Positions 43,837 through 56,750 of a stretch of DNA of 64,000 bases are shown one piece after another. A program made the translations under genes and the position numbers. How positions within the stretch are numbered: position 1 is the stretch's first letter; each line of letters begins with the position of its first letter. A model generated the notes under the pieces. It searched no databases. It saw nothing but the letters and a program-made list of their open reading frames with translations, and had not been told where the DNA came from. The DNA is taken from NCBI RefSeq assembly GCF_014201195.1, contig NZ_JACHDS010000001.1:4960001-5024000 (forward strand). Direction: 5' to 3'. This DNA comes from Nocardiopsis mwathae. GTDB lineage: Bacteria; Actinomycetota; Actinomycetes; Streptosporangiales; Streptosporangiaceae.

Positions 43837-44430
43837 ATGGACGACGTACTCGCCGCGGTCGGACCGCGGCTCAAGCGCCTCCGGCAGGAGCGCAACTGCA
43901 CCCTCGCCGCGCTGTCGACGACCACCGGGATCTCGGTCAGTACGCTGTCCCGGCTGGAGTCCGGCGGGCGCAAGCCCAGCCTGGAGCTGCTGCTGCCCAT
44001 CGCCCAGGCCCACCAGGTCCCCCTCGACGAACTGGTGGGCGCGCCCCCGGTCGGCGACCCGCGTGTCCGGCTGAAGCCGGTCAAGCGCGGAGACTCGACG
44101 ATCGTCCCGCTGACCCAGCAGCCCGGCGGCCTCCAGACGTACAAGATGGTCATCGGCGCCACCCGCACCACCCCCGACCCATGCACGCACGAGGGCTACG
44201 AATGGCTCTACGTCCTCAGCGGCAGGCTGCGGCTGGTGCTCGCCGAACACGACCTCGTACTCACACCGGGAGAGGTCGCAGAATTCGACACCCGGTTGCC
44301 GCACTGGTTCGGTAGCACCGGCGAGGCGCCGGTGGAGATCCTCAGCCTCTTCGGCCCGCAGGGTGAACGCATGCACGTCCGAGCCAGGCCCCGCCCCAGC
44401 GGCGGGCGGGTGGCCGGCAGCCGACCCTGA
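43837..44430 (+). CDS. XRE-HTH regulator with cupin domain
   Basis: A 197-aa protein: HTH at residues ~10-65 (RLKRLRQERNCTLAALSTTTGISVSTLSRLESGGRKPSLELLLPIAQAH), then a cupin (HEGYEWLYVLSGRLRLVLAEHDLVLTPGEVAEFDTRLPHWFG). ATG at 43837 follows AGGGGG. It is divergent from the flavoprotein-methyltransferase pair with a 123-bp gap, so it probably controls that pair and itself in response to a small ligand. Confidence 0.87.
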   Translation: MDDVLAAVGPRLKRLRQERNCTLAALSTTTGISVSTLSRLESGGRKPSLELLLPIAQAHQVPLDELVGAPPVGDPRVRLKPVKRGDSTIVPLTQQPGGLQTYKMVIGATRTTPDPCTHEGYEWLYVLSGRLRLVLAEHDLVLTPGEVAEFDTRLPHWFGSTGEAPVEILSLFGPQGERMHVRARPRPSGGRVAGSRP

Positions 44431-44457
44431 CCGCGTTACAGATGCCGACCGATACCG

Positions 44458-44838
44458 TCACAGTGGCTTAAGGCGAGCCTTGAGCAGGCAGAACTCATTG
44501 CCCTCGGGGTCGACGAGAACGTGCCAGGACTCCTCGCCGGTCTGGCCGATGTCCACCGGGCGCGCCCCGAGCTTCAGGAGGCGTTCGAGCTCGGCGTCCT
44601 GATCGCGGTCGGTGGCGTTGACGTCGATGTGCAGCCGGGGCTTCCCCGGCTCCGGCTCGTCCCTGTAGCTGAGGATGATCGTCGGCTGCGGGCCGCCGAA
44701 CCCTTCGCGTGGTCCGATCTCAAGGGTGCCGTCCTCCTCGCGATCGAGCACCACGAAGTCCAGGACCTCGCACCAGAACCGCGCCAGCACCTCAGGGTCG
44801 CGGCAGCCGAGCACGAGCTCACTGATGCGACATGCCAT
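44458..44838 (-). CDS. VOC (glyoxalase/bleomycin-resistance) superfamily protein
   Basis: A 126-aa protein with the two-repeat VOC fold: ISELVLGCRDPEVLARFWCEVLDF ... PRLHIDVNATDRDQDAELERLLKLGAR ... WHVLVDPEGNEFCLL, including candidate metal ligands His and Glu. ATG at 44838 has AGTAGG 8 nt upstream; a GTG at 44844 is also in frame. Substrate unknown. It ends 27 nt from the convergent cupin regulator. Confidence 0.82.
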   Translation of the reverse strand: MACRISELVLGCRDPEVLARFWCEVLDFVVLDREEDGTLEIGPREGFGGPQPTIILSYRDEPEPGKPRLHIDVNATDRDQDAELERLLKLGARPVDIGQTGEESWHVLVDPEGNEFCLLKARLKPL

Positions 44839-44987
44839 GGACACGACCTACTTTCAGCGTGGGGACCGCCGGGGCGGCCATGCGCGGAGCTCCATGGCTC
44901 CCCGCAGTGGAGACATGATCGGGACCGTACCGGGGGAGGCGGTCAGGGACAAAGGGTTTTCAGAGGCCTCACCCCGCCGACTCCCGG

Positions 44988-45917
44988 CTAAGCCCTCGGG
45001 GCGGGGGCCGGCGACTCGTTCTCCGGGTTCCCCTTGCCCTGCGCGGGACGGTCGGGGATCTTGGACAGCGCCCACTTCTGCGCCAGCTCCGCCGGGCCGT
45101 GGGAGAAACGGAGCAACCACAGGTACGAACCGCCCATGAGCAGCGCGCAGACCGCGACGCCCAGGCCCAGCCCTCCCCACGGGCCGAAGGCGTCCAGCAT
45201 CAGGGCCTCCAACCCGAGAGCGGGAATGAGGACCGATCCGAGCAGATTCTGGGCCACGTACCCGGTCAGGGCCACCTGGCCCAGCGACGTCAAACCGATG
45301 GTCATGGGTCCCGGCCGACGCACGCGGTCGAGCACAAGACCGGCCAGCCCGATGTAGCCCAGAGCAAGGATCGCGGAGACCCCGTACCGGTGGATCATGG
45401 CCAGATCGTCCATCGTGGACAGCTCGGTGAACACGGCGAGGGGAAGCCCGAGTCCCACTCCCCAGACGAGAAGGTGTCGGCGGATGCGCCGACCCTTGGC
45501 ATCGTCGGCGAACACCCCCGCCCGATACATCCGCACACCCAGGAGGAACAGGAACACCGTCATCGGGAACATCTGCCACGGCTCGTCGCCCCACCTCAGC
45601 TGGAGCAGGTGGTGGAAGCGGTCGTAGACCATATCCCAGTACGAGTCTGCGAAGGACGAGAAGCCGGTGCCTTCGCCACCAGCGGGCAAGAGCCCATCTT
45701 CGCGTGCCCCCATCCTGGCGGGGTCGGCACCAGGGAACATCCGGAGATCCAGGGTGGATGCGGCGATGACGGCCAGGTGCAGAGCGCCTGCCGCCCACAT
45801 CACCGCATCGCACACGCCCTGGGACCGATTGAGCAGCCAGGCAACCAGCAGCGCGGTGACCGCGTAACCCATCAGCACGTCCAGATCGAAGATCAGCACG
45901 AAGTGCAGTAGGTTCAC
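44988..45917 (-). CDS. DUF418-type membrane protein, 5'-truncated
   Basis: A 309-aa, multi-helix membrane protein whose body matches DUF418 proteins (HFVLIFDLDVLMGYAVTALLVAWLL; SLGQVALTGYVAQNLLGSVL; GPAELAQKWAL). Intact members have about 100 more residues at the N-terminus with an RGxALxGI motif, absent here. A stop in another frame and non-coding sequence lie directly upstream. Probably a remnant left when the region next to the rRNA operon was rearranged. GTG at 45917 is the first possible start. Confidence 0.6.
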   Translation of the reverse strand: MNLLHFVLIFDLDVLMGYAVTALLVAWLLNRSQGVCDAVMWAAGALHLAVIAASTLDLRMFPGADPARMGAREDGLLPAGGEGTGFSSFADSYWDMVYDRFHHLLQLRWGDEPWQMFPMTVFLFLLGVRMYRAGVFADDAKGRRIRRHLLVWGVGLGLPLAVFTELSTMDDLAMIHRYGVSAILALGYIGLAGLVLDRVRRPGPMTIGLTSLGQVALTGYVAQNLLGSVLIPALGLEALMLDAFGPWGGLGLGVAVCALLMGGSYLWLLRFSHGPAELAQKWALSKIPDRPAQGKGNPENESPAPAPRA

Positions 45918-46058
45918 CGACGCCGCGGCGCTATCCGAGAACGGGAGGCACGGCCTGCTGGGCGGCCTTGCCGACGGTCACCCGCGGCACGTCCAGCGGG
46001 GAAAAGCAGCACCGAGGAGCAGGGGCGGGGAGGGGCGCCCTTCCACCCCTCTCTCTCC

Positions 46059-46122
46059 CGTTGATCTCGGAGATATCGGGGTATCCCACACGGTTTTCAC
46101 CCCGATATCTCCGAGATCAACG
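46059..46122. repeat. 24-bp perfect inverted repeat downstream of the rRNA operon
   Basis: The arm at 46059-46082 (CGTTGATCTCGGAGATATCG then GGGT) is exactly complementary to 46099-46122, with a 16-nt AT-richer loop. It is longer than a usual terminator and lacks a T-run; it lies ~240 nt past the 5S gene. The remaining sequence between DUF418 and 5S (45918-46306) shows nothing else supportable. Confidence 0.85.
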
Positions 46123-46306
46123 AAAGAAGACCCGACCCGGGGCGGCAAGGACGCCCTCCCCTCTCCTCCTCGCCGCTGCTTCTGCGTACGGCCCCAGAAC
46201 CGGACAACGGAGACCGCCCCACACCCGGCCCGCCCGACCACCCAGCACACCCCCCGAACCCCACCCACCCACGGGTTCACACAATCACAAACACAAACAC
46301 AAACAA

Positions 46307-46351
46307 CAAAAAAGTGGAGGGCCACCCCCACAAAAGGGGGCAACCCTCCAC
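46307..46351 (-). terminator. rRNA operon terminator
   Basis: On the minus strand GTGGAGGG...CCCTCCAC arms (46344-46351 with 46314-46321) enclose a further C5/G5 pairing and are followed by TTTTTTGTTG. It lies about 10 nt after the 5S 3' end: a classic intrinsic terminator. Confidence 0.88.
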
Positions 46352-46360
46352 CTCAAAGAA

Positions 46361-46479
46361 TGCGCGGCGGCGACCTACTCTCCCACCCCACCACAGGGCA
46401 GTACCATCAGCGCAGGAGGGCTTAACGACCGGGTTCGGAATGAGACCGGGTGTTTCCCCTCCGCCAAAACCACCGCAAC
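46361..46479 (-). rRNA. rrf: 5S ribosomal RNA
   Basis: The minus strand reads GTTGCGGTGGTTTTGGCGGA...GGGAAACACCCGGTCTCATTC...GAGAGTAGGTCGCCGCCGCGC, the conserved 5S pattern. Ends estimated to within a few bases. Confidence 0.93.
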
Positions 46480-46644
46480 CCTCAACCACCACCAACAGGA
46501 ACAACCCCGCCAGCGTGGAAAACCAGGGCCGCAACAGCGGCACAATATGAAAAAACAAACGATTCGTGTGCGATCTTCGCCAACCACCCCACCACCCACA
46601 AGCGGTGAAAGAAGTCGATAGTGTGCGCGAGCACCCAGCATCTG

Positions 46645-51668
<5,024 letters not shown>

Positions 51669-51839
51669 GGCCAAACAACCGCACGCACCCGAGGGCGCGG
51701 CGGTAAACCTGGAAGAGATAACCCTGACCGACCAGGTATCACCCTGGCCAATCAAAGGAACCCCGAGCACCAACCGGACACCGCAATGCATCCGTGTGCT
51801 CTAAGGGGCCAAAACAAACTTGGCTGAAAGAAAAACAAA

Positions 51840-51866
51840 CACGCGCTGTTGAGTTCTCAAGAAACA
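51840..51866 (-). promoter_or_regulatory. rRNA leader processing/antitermination element
   Basis: TGTTTCTTGAGAACTCAACA on the minus strand, about 175 nt upstream of 16S, is the leader motif found before actinobacterial rRNA genes, associated with antitermination and processing. Confidence 0.7.
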
Positions 51867-52199
51867 ACCGCTCATCCCATACAAGCCGACCCGCAAACGA
51901 TCCTGATCAGGCTTTTCTGTAGAGGCGGTGCTTTCCGCTTTGTTGTGTCTCCACTTTATCAGGTGGGCCCGGAACCGCCAAACCGGCGGGCTTTCCGCAT
52001 CCCGACCCCGATAAACCGCCCCCGAGGGATTTCCCCGCAGAAGACCACCGGGCACACAGAAGTATGCCGGTCGGATCTTGTGCTTCGAACCCTGCGGACG
52101 CGGCCGCCACCACCAGGCCAGGGGCCCAGGAGCGACCGGAGAGAAGACCGCCGCCCCGGGGCGGCGGGAGAACCCGACCGCTTCAAGGCGACCCGGTCT

Positions 52200-52228
52200 A
52201 CTGTAGCCCCGCGGATCGATTGAGCCAA
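52200..52228 (-). promoter_or_regulatory. Candidate rRNA operon promoter
   Basis: On the minus strand TTGGCT (52223-52228) and TACAGT (52200-52205) are separated by exactly 17 nt, ~530 nt upstream of 16S. Other promoters are likely within 51670-52200 but I could not place them confidently. Confidence 0.5.
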
Positions 52229-52288
52229 CCGAACCGGCGTGTGATACGAGTCACATCATCCGAGATGGGTTCCGCGCAGGTCATCCAC

Positions 52289-53746
52289 TCAGCTCGGAGG
52301 GGTGATGACCAGCTCGTGCTCTTGTCGGCGGGGGTCTGACTCGACCTCCCACACACTTCGCTCTGCGTCCCACTCTGCCGTCCATGCGCCCTCCGGGTCG
52401 CTGGAACTGATCGTTCCTCCGCCCGGATACCTGTCCTCCGGTACGTAGATCTCCGTCGGGCCGGTCACGTCCTCGTCGCTCTTCTCCGCGAAGGACACGG
52501 TCAGTGTCAAGGTGTCGTGGTCGTAGCGCACCGCCAAGGGCTCGCCCGCGATGGCTCGTGGGTAGGGGCGGTTCATGACCTCGACGAGGGCACCCGGCGA
52601 GATGTCCTCTCCGCCGTTGCCGTAGTCCCACGGCCCCCACCCGTCGAGGTCATTGGACCAGTAGGCGCGTCCCGCGCCCATCTCGTCGCTCACCTCCAGC
52701 AGGCGTTCGACGTACTCCATGGCTCCAGGGCTCGTCGTATCGAGCCCGAACTCTCCGAGCACCACGGGCGCTTCGAGCCGTTCCGCCGTTGCCTGGACAT
52801 TCGTGCGCCAGAGGTCGACGCTGCGATCGATCCACGCCCGGCTCGTGTCGTCACCGTACGACTCCCCGAGGTCCATCGGCAGTGGATAGATGTGCGGCGC
52901 GTAGACGATGCGCGGTTCGCCGTATCTCGGGTCGGCGAGGTGGGGGAGCGCCGACGGCAGGCCCCAGTTGGTCCCCACGGCCTGCGGCTCGACGAAGATC
53001 CAGGAGTCCTCATCGGCGCCGCGGATCGCGTCGATGCACCGCCGGTAGAGCTCGGCGAGCGGCCCGCGTTCGAACGCCGGTCCCTGGAGAGTGCCGCCCC
53101 AGGGCTCGTTCATCAGGTCGTAGCCGATCACCGACGGCTCGTCGGCGAAGCGTTCGGCCACGTGCCCCCACGCCCTGACGTAGTGGTCCATGAGCTCCGG
53201 GTGTTCTCCGGTCGTGTTCCAGAAGTGGTCGAAGGAACGCATCGTCCCCGGTTCCAGGTAGACGAGCTCCCACTGCTCCTGTTCCGCGACCGGCAGGCCG
53301 TCGGTGTGGGTGGCCCACGGTGGCGCGCCGTTGCCGACGTTGCCCTCGGCTGTGATGCTCTGCCCCCACAGGTCCTGGTGCATGTCCAGGAGCACGTGGA
53401 AGTCGCGGTCGGCGTACCAGGAGACGCGCTCGGCGACGGCGTCCAGGTAGTCCTCGTCGTATTCGTCCGGCGCGGGTTCCAGCGCACTCCACTGCAGTAG
53501 GAAGCGGACGAAGTTGGTGCCCATGAGCCGGTACTCGTTCTCGACGTCCTGCTCCTCGATCCACGGCATCGAGTCGGGGTCGCGTTTGGTCGATCCGGAG
53601 GTGTTGAAGCCGTGCAGGATGAGCGCCCGCCCCTGATCGTCGGTGATGAAGCGGGGGTTCTCGGGGGAAGGGCGGGCGATGGCCGCGAGGACTCCCCCGA
53701 CCAGGACGAGCGTGACGACGGCGGCGAGCCAGGGGAGACGTTTCAT
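52289..53746 (-). CDS. Secreted glycoside hydrolase family 5 protein, endoglycoceramidase-like
   Basis: A 485-aa protein with an N-terminal signal/anchor helix (PWLAAVVTLVLVGGVLAAIA). The GH5 barrel shows HGFNTSG, LLDMHQDLWG, YDLMNEPWGG (acid/base Glu214), and VVLGEFGLD (nucleophile Glu332). The MHQDLW/NEPWGG combination resembles endoglycosylceramidases more than cellulases. The C-terminal ~90 residues form a beta-domain. It acts outside the cell; substrate is inferred. Divergent from a small membrane protein gene. Confidence 0.85.
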   Translation of the reverse strand: MKRLPWLAAVVTLVLVGGVLAAIARPSPENPRFITDDQGRALILHGFNTSGSTKRDPDSMPWIEEQDVENEYRLMGTNFVRFLLQWSALEPAPDEYDEDYLDAVAERVSWYADRDFHVLLDMHQDLWGQSITAEGNVGNGAPPWATHTDGLPVAEQEQWELVYLEPGTMRSFDHFWNTTGEHPELMDHYVRAWGHVAERFADEPSVIGYDLMNEPWGGTLQGPAFERGPLAELYRRCIDAIRGADEDSWIFVEPQAVGTNWGLPSALPHLADPRYGEPRIVYAPHIYPLPMDLGESYGDDTSRAWIDRSVDLWRTNVQATAERLEAPVVLGEFGLDTTSPGAMEYVERLLEVSDEMGAGRAYWSNDLDGWGPWDYGNGGEDISPGALVEVMNRPYPRAIAGEPLAVRYDHDTLTLTVSFAEKSDEDVTGPTEIYVPEDRYPGGGTISSSDPEGAWTAEWDAERSVWEVESDPRRQEHELVITPPS

Positions 53747-53816
53747 GGAGCGCGATCCTTCGTGGGGGAAGGCGGGGGGCTATCTCGATGAGACGTGGAT
53801 CACTATCATCCGGAAC

Positions 53817-54392
53817 GTGAATCCGTTTCGCAATACCTCTCCCTCGACACCTTTCGCCTTCTTCCGCTTACCTCTTTCCCCTCCGGCGCCCGCGACCGCT
53901 GCTGTGGTCGTCGCCGCGTCGGGCATCTGCCTGGTCTTCGGGAGCACGCGCCTCATGGTCGGGCTGACGGCCCACATCCCCTGGCTGGTGGCGCCGTCGG
54001 CGCTGGGTGCCCCGTTCGGGTTGCCCGGACTGCGGGCAACGCCCTTCGGCGAACAGGGCTGGAAGGTGCTGCTCACCGAACTGGTCGCCGTGGCCGTGCT
54101 CGCGGCCGTCGCCGGGGCGTACACGGCGCGCGGTCTGCGGCGCCGGTCGGCCGGCCGGCGCACACGCACCTGCCTGTCGGCGTGGGCCGGGTTCGTCCTC
54201 GGTGCGGTGGCCGCCAATGCGCTCAGAGCGATCGACGTCGGTGTGACGCTGGGCTTCGGCCCGGTCGGATACGGGTTGATCGTGGCCGCGGGTGCGCTGA
54301 CGGGCGTGGTGTGGGGGGTCGCGCTCGGCTGGATCCCCGGTCTGGCCGCCGCCGTGGCCACCCGTTCACCCGACCCTGGACAGGCCAGGTGA
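53817..54392 (+). CDS. Hypothetical membrane protein
   Basis: A 191-aa protein with about four hydrophobic segments (ATAAVVVAASGICLVFG, LLTELVAVAVLAAVAGAY, AWAGFVLGAVAANAL, GLIVAAGALTGVVWGVALGWIPGLAAAV). GTG at 53817 is a reasonable start, though its ribosome site is weak; in-frame upstream starts overlap the divergent GH5 gene. No family recognised. It precedes a Crp-type gene by 56 nt, possibly one transcript. Confidence 0.55.
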   Translation: MNPFRNTSPSTPFAFFRLPLSPPAPATAAVVVAASGICLVFGSTRLMVGLTAHIPWLVAPSALGAPFGLPGLRATPFGEQGWKVLLTELVAVAVLAAVAGAYTARGLRRRSAGRRTRTCLSAWAGFVLGAVAANALRAIDVGVTLGFGPVGYGLIVAAGALTGVVWGVALGWIPGLAAAVATRSPDPGQAR

Positions 54393-54448
54393 AGTGAAGG
54401 AAGATCGATGATGGAACGCCTGCTCCGAGCGAGGAGCCATGGTGCACG

Positions 54449-55150
54449 ATGGCGCATGATCACCGGGGTGTGTCCGAGGCGGCCGTCTTCCACGAGCTGA
54501 CCGATGCGGAGATGGCTTCCGTCGGCGCGCAGGTACCCACGCGTTCACTTCCGGCGGGGCGGACGATCTACTCGCCCCGGGACCGCGCCGAGACGATGTA
54601 CCTGGTGAAGCACGGGCGCGTGCGGCTGTACCGGGTGTCCGACGACGGCCGCACGATTACGACGGGCCTCCTGGGGGCGGGCGCCATCTTCGGGGAGATG
54701 GACCTGCTGGGACTGCACATGGGCGGCACCTGGGCGGAGGCGTTGGAGGACAGCGTGCTCCACCTGCTGAGCCACGACGATGTGCGGGGCCTGCTGCTGT
54801 CGGACCCAAGGGTCGTCACCCGGGTCGCCGAGCAGCTTGCGGCCCGGATCGCCCAGCTTGAGCGTCGGCTGGTCGACATGGCCTGCAAGTCGGTGGCGGA
54901 GCGGACCGCCGCGACGCTGTCGACCCTCATCGTCCCCGACAGGGGCGCGGGTCAGGGCGTGCGGCTCACGCATGAGCAGCTGGCACGCCTGACCGGCACC
55001 ACGCGGGAGCGCACCACCAAGGCGCTCGGCGAGCTCGCCGGATGCGGGCTGGTGCGGCTGCGCCGGGGACAGGTCGTGGTGGTCGACCCTGCCGGGCTGG
55101 TCGCGTACGCGGACGGCGGTTACGGGGCGCCGGATGCCGGGGCCGCCTGA
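54449..55150 (+). CDS. Crp/Fnr-family transcriptional regulator
   Basis: A 233-aa protein: a cyclic-nucleotide-binding-like beta-barrel (RSLPAGRTIYSPRDRAETMYLVKHGRVRLYRVSDDGRTITTGLLGAGAIFGEM, residues ~30-85) and a C-terminal winged helix (VRLTHEQLARLTGTTRERTTKALGELAGCGLVRLRRGQVVV). The canonical phosphate-binding Arg-Ser of CRP is not obvious, so the ligand may not be cAMP. No cysteine cluster for an Fe-S centre. Confidence 0.85.
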   Translation: MAHDHRGVSEAAVFHELTDAEMASVGAQVPTRSLPAGRTIYSPRDRAETMYLVKHGRVRLYRVSDDGRTITTGLLGAGAIFGEMDLLGLHMGGTWAEALEDSVLHLLSHDDVRGLLLSDPRVVTRVAEQLAARIAQLERRLVDMACKSVAERTAATLSTLIVPDRGAGQGVRLTHEQLARLTGTTRERTTKALGELAGCGLVRLRRGQVVVVDPAGLVAYADGGYGAPDAGAA

Positions 55151-55289
55151 GGCGGTGCCGACCGGGCCGGGTGGAACCGGAGTTCCGCCTGCGGCCTCAC
55201 GTGTCGACAAGGTGATGTGGCGGCAGACGGACCTGTGGATGTGGGGATCCGTCTCCTTGTCGCGAACGCGCGATGGGGGCGAGACCGGT

Positions 55290-55703
55290 TCAGGCCGCAC
55301 CGCCGTTCGTCCACGCGTAGATCAGGCCGTCGCTCAGTACCGCGTTGAAATCGCCGCACCGCTGGGTCAGGGAGGCGGGTCTCTTCGGGAACCAGTCGGC
55401 CGTGAGTCTCGGCCCCTCGGGGTCGACCTCCATGTCCTCGCAAGCGTCCGGCAGGCTCCGGGACTCGACCGTGAACGTCAGGAGTTGGGCGTTGGTGTCG
55501 AGGTCGCGTTTCGCCCGGATGTCGCGTGCTTCCTCGGGAACCCACTCCGGGACCCATCCCTGGTCCACTGCGCCCTCCTCCCGCGCGTGCTCCAGGTCGT
55601 CGTAGTGCGATTCCCGAACCTCGGCGGCGCAGGAGGCCAGCAAGGCCATGGCGGCCAGGGGGGCGACCACGCCCAGGGCGGCTTCTCGTCGGGGTCCACG
55701 CAT
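55290..55703 (-). CDS. Small lipoprotein of unknown function
   Basis: A 137-aa protein. The signal sequence (REAALGVVAPLAAMALLASC) ends in a lipobox LASC, so it should be lipid-anchored outside the membrane. The rest is acidic, with a Cys pair (ACEDME, RCGDFN) that could form a disulfide. ATG at 55703 has GGAGG about 10 nt upstream. No family recognised. The 316-bp gap upstream (55704-56019) contains only the inverted repeat at 55967 and the wrbA promoter region. Confidence 0.62.
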   Translation of the reverse strand: MRGPRREAALGVVAPLAAMALLASCAAEVRESHYDDLEHAREEGAVDQGWVPEWVPEEARDIRAKRDLDTNAQLLTFTVESRSLPDACEDMEVDPEGPRLTADWFPKRPASLTQRCGDFNAVLSDGLIYAWTNGGAA

Positions 55704-55966
55704 GCGTTCAGCGCCTCCATGGTCCGGGTGCGTTGCTCTCCGGCCGACCGGCTCCGGGGCGGGGTCGGTCAGCCGTCGGTCAGGGCATGCGGCGCCACGT
55801 CCGCAGCTCCTCGCACAGAGGACGCCTAACCCCACCCCTCTGGTTCGCCTACTTCTCCACCCATTTGCCCCCTACGTTCCACGCGCTCCGGCGAGGCGCC
55901 CCTGGGTCCGCCCGTTGCGCTCGTCACATCGGGCCCGAACGGGTCGCGGAATGAATACTTACGCAT

Positions 55967-55984
55967 TATCTTTCCAAGAAGATA
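55967..55984. promoter_or_regulatory. Inverted repeat upstream of wrbA
   Basis: TATCTT-TCCAAG-AAGATA: 6-bp arms in an AT-rich patch ~36 bp upstream of the wrbA start. A possible operator; no regulator is adjacent. Confidence 0.4.
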
Positions 55985-56019
55985 GTTCGTCGCACCGCGA
56001 CTACCAGGAGAGGTACACC

Positions 56020-56637
56020 ATGAGTGAGTCCGTGAAGCTGAGCGTCATCTACTACTCGTCGACCGGCACCGGCTACGAGATCGCCCGCGAGATCGCCGAG
56101 ACCGCGGAGAAGGAAGGCGCCGAGGTGCGCCTGCGCAAGGTGGCCGAGCTCGCCCCGGCCGCCGCCATCGAGGGCAACCCGGCCTGGGCCGCCAACGCCG
56201 AGGCGACCAAGGACGTCGCCGAGGCCGCCGCCGACGACGTCGTGTGGGCGGACGCTGTCGTCTTCGGCTCACCGACCCGGTTCGGCAACGTCGCGTCGCA
56301 GCTCAAGCAGTTCATCGACACCCTCGGCGGCGAGTGGGCGCAGGGCAACCTCGCCGACAAGGTGTACAGCGCGTTCACGTCCTCCGCAACCCAGCACGGC
56401 GGGCAGGAGTCCACCCTTCTCGCGCTCTCGAACACCTTCTACCACTTCGGCGGATTCATCGTCCCGCCCGGCTACACCGACGCCAGCAAGTTCGCCGACG
56501 GCAACCCCTACGGCACCTCGCACGTCGACGCCCAGGGCGACAACCCCGTCGACGACACCACCCGCACCGCCGCCCAGGTGCAGGCCAAGCGGGTCGTCCG
56601 TGTCGCGCGTGCGCTGAAGGCCGAAGGGTCGCTGTAG
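56020..56637 (+). CDS. wrbA: NAD(P)H:quinone oxidoreductase WrbA
   Basis: A 205-aa flavodoxin-fold protein: VIYYSSTGTGYEIAREIAETAEKEGAEVRL (FMN phosphate site), AVVFGSPTRFGNVASQLKQFID, FTSSATQHGGQESTLLAL, FGGFIVPPGYT. These match WrbA, an FMN tetramer that reduces quinones by two electrons and avoids radicals. ATG at 56020 with AGGAGAGG upstream. A strong terminator follows. Confidence 0.92.
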   Translation: MSESVKLSVIYYSSTGTGYEIAREIAETAEKEGAEVRLRKVAELAPAAAIEGNPAWAANAEATKDVAEAAADDVVWADAVVFGSPTRFGNVASQLKQFIDTLGGEWAQGNLADKVYSAFTSSATQHGGQESTLLALSNTFYHFGGFIVPPGYTDASKFADGNPYGTSHVDAQGDNPVDDTTRTAAQVQAKRVVRVARALKAEGSL

Positions 56638-56670
56638 CCCCGGCCGCGCTCGATCCGGCCCGGCCGCACC

Positions 56671-56717
56671 ACCGCGGGAGTGGGGTGGGGACCTCGTTCC
56701 CACCCCACTCCCGCGGT
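56671..56717. terminator. 19-bp perfect stem, bidirectional terminator
   Basis: ACCGCGGGAGTGGGGTGGG (56671-56689) pairs exactly with 56699-56717 across a 9-nt loop, between the convergent wrbA and MFS genes. Confidence 0.85.
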
Positions 56718-56750
56718 CGTCGTGTGGGGGCGATCGCTCGTGGAGAGAGG

